In this document: positions 15,682 through 19,382 of the stretch, piece by piece | How positions within the stretch are numbered: position 1 is the stretch's first letter | Layout of the letters: every line of letters starts with the position of its first letter | Origin: Erythrobacteraceae bacterium CCH12-C2 | GTDB lineage: Bacteria > Pseudomonadota > Alphaproteobacteria > Sphingomonadales > Sphingomonadaceae | Reading direction: 5' to 3' | Assembly: GCA_001556995.1 (NCBI GenBank) | Contig: LSKF01000104.1 | Coordinates: 1 to 19,382, forward strand | Length of the DNA: 19,382 nt | Translations under genes and position numbers: made by a program | Notes under the pieces: generated by a model | The model's database searches: none | The model's input: the letters and a program-made list of their open reading frames with translations, nothing else | Told to the model about the DNA's origin: nothing

Positions 15682-17103
15682 TCAATCGGGTTCGCCGGTA
15701 AGATTGCCAAGCCCATAACGGTGGAGCTTGGAGTAGAGGCTCTGGCGCGACAGGCCGAGGATCTCCGCCGCCGACGCGCGATTATCCGAGGTGTAGGACA
15801 GCGCCGCCTCGATACACAGCCGCTCGATCAGATCGGTGCTCTCGCGCACAATATCCTTCAGCGACATGCGCCCCACCAGATCGGTGAGCTGCTCGACCGA
15901 ACGCGGGAGTTCCTGCGCATTCGGGGGGAGATCGCGCAAACGCCGGCCAATCGGGCGGATGACAAAGGCGTAGTGCGGATCATCTCCAACGGTTCTTACC
16001 GCTGATAATTCAACCGGTTCGCCCTCAGCATCGGTTCCCACGCGGAGCACGGTAGAGACATTGCGAGCAGCGCCATGCTGATCGATCTGCCCTTCGATCA
16101 GGTCGAGATCGATCCCCGGACGGCCGATCGATTCCGACAGGTGGCGCCCGCGCAGATGATCAACGCTTGCCGCCTGCACCAGCTCGACAAAGGCAGCGTT
16201 GGCGGTGACGATATCGAGGTTGCTATCGGCCACGACAAAAGCGTCGGGCATCTGGTCAACCAGTTCAAGAACGGGGGAAAAATCCGCCACTGGCCGCTCG
16301 CTGAACGGCATCAGGCGCACCAGCAGGAATTGGCCACGGTCCTGCGTGAAGCCGGTGATCGACGCCATGACCTCGCGCGATCCGCGGGCGATATGGAGCG
16401 AGGTCGGACTGACATTGTCCGAAACCAGCGCCGCCCCGACCAGCGACTGCAACCGGTCATGCGAATTTTTATCGAGCAATACTGGTAGTTTCTTGCCCGG
16501 AAGGGTGCCCACGCGAGCGCCGACCATGGCATGAGCGGCCGGGTTGGCCTCGCGAATCCGCAAGGTTGCCGCTTCGATAATCAGCACCGCCTCGCTCGAT
16601 CGTTCGAACAGCATGCGGTACCGCGCTTCAAGCTGGCGCATGCGCAGGTAATCGCGTTCCAGCGATTGCTGTACCTGCAACAGACGCTGCTGGAGCTTGC
16701 CCGCTTCGCGCAGATCCCGGCCAAAGGCGATGCGATGCGTGCCGCGATTGACGCTGAGCACGGCATAGCGGATCGGCACATCCCCATCGCGCGAGGGATG
16801 GTTCACCTGCCGCCAATGCTGCACCTCGCCGCGCCGGGCAGCAGCCAGCATCTCCATGATTTCGGGGCGACTTTCGTCAGTAACCGTCTCGATCCAATTG
16901 GTGCCGACCCAGCCCGCAAAGGCCGGAAATTCTCGCGGATCGAAGGCCGCGTCGAGGATCGTGCCGGTATCATCAAGCACCAAAGTGACGTCGCCCGCCA
17001 CCATTGCCAGCTTCATCGCGGCATCAGCATCGAGCGTATTGAACAGTTCCGCCGCCCGCCCAAACGGGTGCTTGCCTTCAATGCTGTGTTTGCGGGTGAG
17101 CAT
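15682..17103 (-). CDS. ppsR: Photosynthesis gene repressor PpsR/CrtJ
   Basis: PpsR represses bch, crt and antenna genes under oxygen by binding TGT-N12-ACA. The 473-residue protein has an N-terminal PAS-like domain (about residues 25-130), a glutamine-rich helical linker (about 132-162, LQQRLLQVQQSLERDYLRMRQ), PAS1 (about 163-270), PAS2 (about 283-390) and a Fis-type helix-turn-helix (about 425-466, with RASAAEILGLSRQSLYSKL). The only cysteine is Cys430 in IERLCIEAAL, matching the Cys420/Cys424 of CrtJ/PpsR; the second redox cysteine near residue 250 is absent. The ATG at 17103 follows the aerR stop by 11 bases, with GGATAGG upstream. It is probably co-transcribed with aerR. Confidence 0.95.
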   Translation of the reverse strand: MLTRKHSIEGKHPFGRAAELFNTLDADAAMKLAMVAGDVTLVLDDTGTILDAAFDPREFPAFAGWVGTNWIETVTDESRPEIMEMLAAARRGEVQHWRQVNHPSRDGDVPIRYAVLSVNRGTHRIAFGRDLREAGKLQQRLLQVQQSLERDYLRMRQLEARYRMLFERSSEAVLIIEAATLRIREANPAAHAMVGARVGTLPGKKLPVLLDKNSHDRLQSLVGAALVSDNVSPTSLHIARGSREVMASITGFTQDRGQFLLVRLMPFSERPVADFSPVLELVDQMPDAFVVADSNLDIVTANAAFVELVQAASVDHLRGRHLSESIGRPGIDLDLIEGQIDQHGAARNVSTVLRVGTDAEGEPVELSAVRTVGDDPHYAFVIRPIGRRLRDLPPNAQELPRSVEQLTDLVGRMSLKDIVRESTDLIERLCIEAALSYTSDNRASAAEILGLSRQSLYSKLHRYGLGNLTGEPD

Positions 17104-17114
17104 GGGTGCGGAAC

Positions 17115-18011
17115 CTATCCGAGGTTCACAGCACGGGCGGAGGCAACCTTCACCAGAGAATTGGCCAGCTCGAGTGCGGCAAGGGCATCAAAGCCCGTGC
17201 CGTCTGCGCCCGCTTCCACCGCAATGTCCGGATTCTCGTTGATCATTCGTCCGCCGACCAGCACGATGATGTGGGGGTTGGCAGATACGTTGCGTACCGC
17301 CTTGATAAGGTTCGTGAGCGCCGAGCTAGGACAATCGCGGCTGAGCGTCAATCCGACCAGGTCGAATGGCTGGCGGGCCAGACGATCGAGCAATTCGCGC
17401 CGTTCGGGCTTGACCAGTGCCTCGCTTTGCCAGCCCCCGCGCGAGAAGACTTCCTCGATCATCAGCGTGCCGAAATTGTGGTGATCACCCGGCATGGGCG
17501 AGAACAAGGCGCTGCGGGGCATGGCGAGCCCGCTGAGATCGGCAGGCGAACGCGCAGCAATCTCGCGCATCACTTCCTGCAGGCGCCACAAGCCCATTGT
17601 AACATCAATGAAATCACATTCATCATTTTCCCACATCTCGCCCAGACGGCGCGCTGCGGGAGCCAGCAGATCGAGGCAGATCGTTTCCACGCTGGCGCCA
17701 TCAGCGATGAAGGCATCGACTTCCTCAAGCAGGCTCGCCGCCTCGAGCCGCAGGGGGAGCATGGCGAAACGCGAGGCGTCATCGGGGTTGATGGGGCGGG
17801 ATCGCTTGGCCTTGGCCGGACGGTCGCTGGCGGAATGCGCCATCAGCAGGCGGGGGATGATTTCACTTTCGATGATGCTGTTAACCGAATCGCCCGGGTC
17901 CGACTTGCCCATCGACGTTTTGCGGCGAACTCGTTCCAACGGGGCGGAAATAACCCCGCGCAACACCGCCGAACCCGCGCCAAACATGCTCGAAGCCTTC
18001 GATTCTCCCAT
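17115..18011 (-). CDS. aerR: Cobalamin-binding antirepressor AerR/PpaA
   Basis: AerR/PpaA binds vitamin B12 in its light- and oxygen-sensitive form and relieves repression by PpsR/CrtJ. The 298-residue protein has a helical part (about residues 75-160, including LLAPAARRLGEMWENDECDFIDVTMGL-type sequence, where Trp127 and the following acidic stretch recall B12-binding helical domains) and a Rossmann-like cobalamin domain (about 165-295) with the histidine motif GDHHNFG (His177/His178) as candidate cobalt ligand. I chose the ATG at 18011 because GGAGGG lies 9 bases upstream; a TTG at 18098 would add 29 unsupported residues and a later ATG at 17987 is also possible. It lies directly upstream of ppsR and divergent from bchF, the usual position. 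Confidence 0.9.
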   Translation of the reverse strand: MGESKASSMFGAGSAVLRGVISAPLERVRRKTSMGKSDPGDSVNSIIESEIIPRLLMAHSASDRPAKAKRSRPINPDDASRFAMLPLRLEAASLLEEVDAFIADGASVETICLDLLAPAARRLGEMWENDECDFIDVTMGLWRLQEVMREIAARSPADLSGLAMPRSALFSPMPGDHHNFGTLMIEEVFSRGGWQSEALVKPERRELLDRLARQPFDLVGLTLSRDCPSSALTNLIKAVRNVSANPHIIVLVGGRMINENPDIAVEAGADGTGFDALAALELANSLVKVASARAVNLG

Positions 18012-18183
18012 TCCCTTGGACCCTCCCAGGTCGTGCGGAGAAACCTTCCGCAGGAGGTAGCAACCACATCGTGTCGAAGCCGCGCTGGCCCGTCCCAAAA
18101 ACCAGCGACTCTGTGTTTACGCTTTTTTCGATCATGGCGCAAACCAGCTTACCGAGGAATATACAAACGTCAATAAAGGTATA

Positions 18184-18201
18184 CGTCCAATCTAGTTGAC
18201 A
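18184..18201. promoter_or_regulatory. PpsR/CrtJ-like operator between aerR and bchF
   Basis: Read on the minus strand, TGTCAACTAGATTGGACG is TGT-N12-ACA with one mismatch (ACG). On the plus strand its end forms the bchF -35 element. It could also act on the divergent aerR-ppsR unit, for which I see a TATATT (minus strand, 18158-18163) but no good -35. Confidence 0.7.
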
Positions 18202-18224
18202 CCTATGTTGGAAAGGGTAATCAT
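18196..18224 (+). promoter_or_regulatory. Predicted bchF(N...) sigma70-like promoter
   Basis: A perfect TTGACA (18196-18201), a 17-base spacer and AATCAT (18219-18224, four of six matches to TATAAT). The -35 overlaps the PpsR operator. Initiation near 18231 leaves about 24 bases before the bchF ATG. Confidence 0.6.
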
Positions 18225-18254
18225 CCGAATCTGAGAAAGAGGCTAACGCATCAC

Positions 18255-19382
<1,128 letters not shown>

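Noticed and set aside
15556..16005. Plus-strand frame of 149 codons over the ppsR end and intergenic region
   Set aside because: Mostly antisense to the ppsR helix-turn-helix; no ribosome binding site and no recognisable product.
18012..18098. TTG start for aerR at 18098
   Set aside because: The extra residues include the GGAGGG ribosome binding site of the ATG at 18011 and do not look like protein of the family.
17106..18176. Plus-strand open frame (356 codons) opposite aerR
   Set aside because: Antisense to AerR, which has a clear family match and ribosome binding site.

Overview
This window is most of a photosynthesis gene cluster from an aerobic anoxygenic phototrophic alphaproteobacterium. 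It is GC-rich, and the gene order (crtC-crtD, then crtF-bchCXYZ-pufBALM, then tspO-bchP-pucC-like-bchG-ppsR-aerR facing them, then bchFN) together with the protein sequences fits the Sphingomonadales, most likely the Erythrobacteraceae (Erythrobacter/Porphyrobacter type). That placement is inferred from layout and sequence style, not from a search.

Layout. Positions 1-2203, minus strand: crtC (3' end cut by the window edge) and crtD, which act on acyclic carotenoids. Positions 2298-10982, plus strand: crtF, then bchC-bchX-bchY-bchZ (late steps of bacteriochlorophyll a synthesis, start/stop codons touching or overlapping), then pufB-pufA-pufL-pufM (LH1 antenna and reaction centre). No pufQ, pufX or pufC is visible; pufM is followed by two hairpins and then by convergent genes. 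Positions 11113-15381, minus strand: a small membrane protein of unknown role, tspO, bchP, a PucC-family transporter-like protein and bchG, forming a tightly packed operon read towards puf. Positions 15682-18011, minus strand: the regulators ppsR and aerR/ppaA. Positions 18255-19382, plus strand: bchF and the start of bchN, the head of what is usually a bchFNBHLM-lhaA-puh operon.

Regulation. Five TGT-N12-ACA type palindromes (two end in ACG rather than ACA when read 5'->3' on the minus strand) lie in front of crtD/crtF, bchC, bchG (two) and bchF. They match the known PpsR/CrtJ operator. In four cases a sigma70-like -35 hexamer is formed by one half of the palindrome, so binding of the PpsR encoded here would block polymerase directly. 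AerR, encoded just upstream of ppsR, is the likely cobalamin-binding antirepressor. This PpsR has only one cysteine.

How it works together: BchN/BchF/BchXYZ/BchC/BchG/BchP make bacteriochlorophyll a; CrtC/D/F make methoxylated acyclic carotenoids; PufBALM bind both; the PucC-like protein and TspO help assembly or control; PpsR and AerR set expression by oxygen and light. No clearly new biological system is visible. The less ordinary points are the single-cysteine PpsR, the shared operator-promoter design, a possibly leaderless bchG mRNA, the hairpin-rich puf operon without pufC, and an uncharacterised small membrane protein at the end of the tspO operon.
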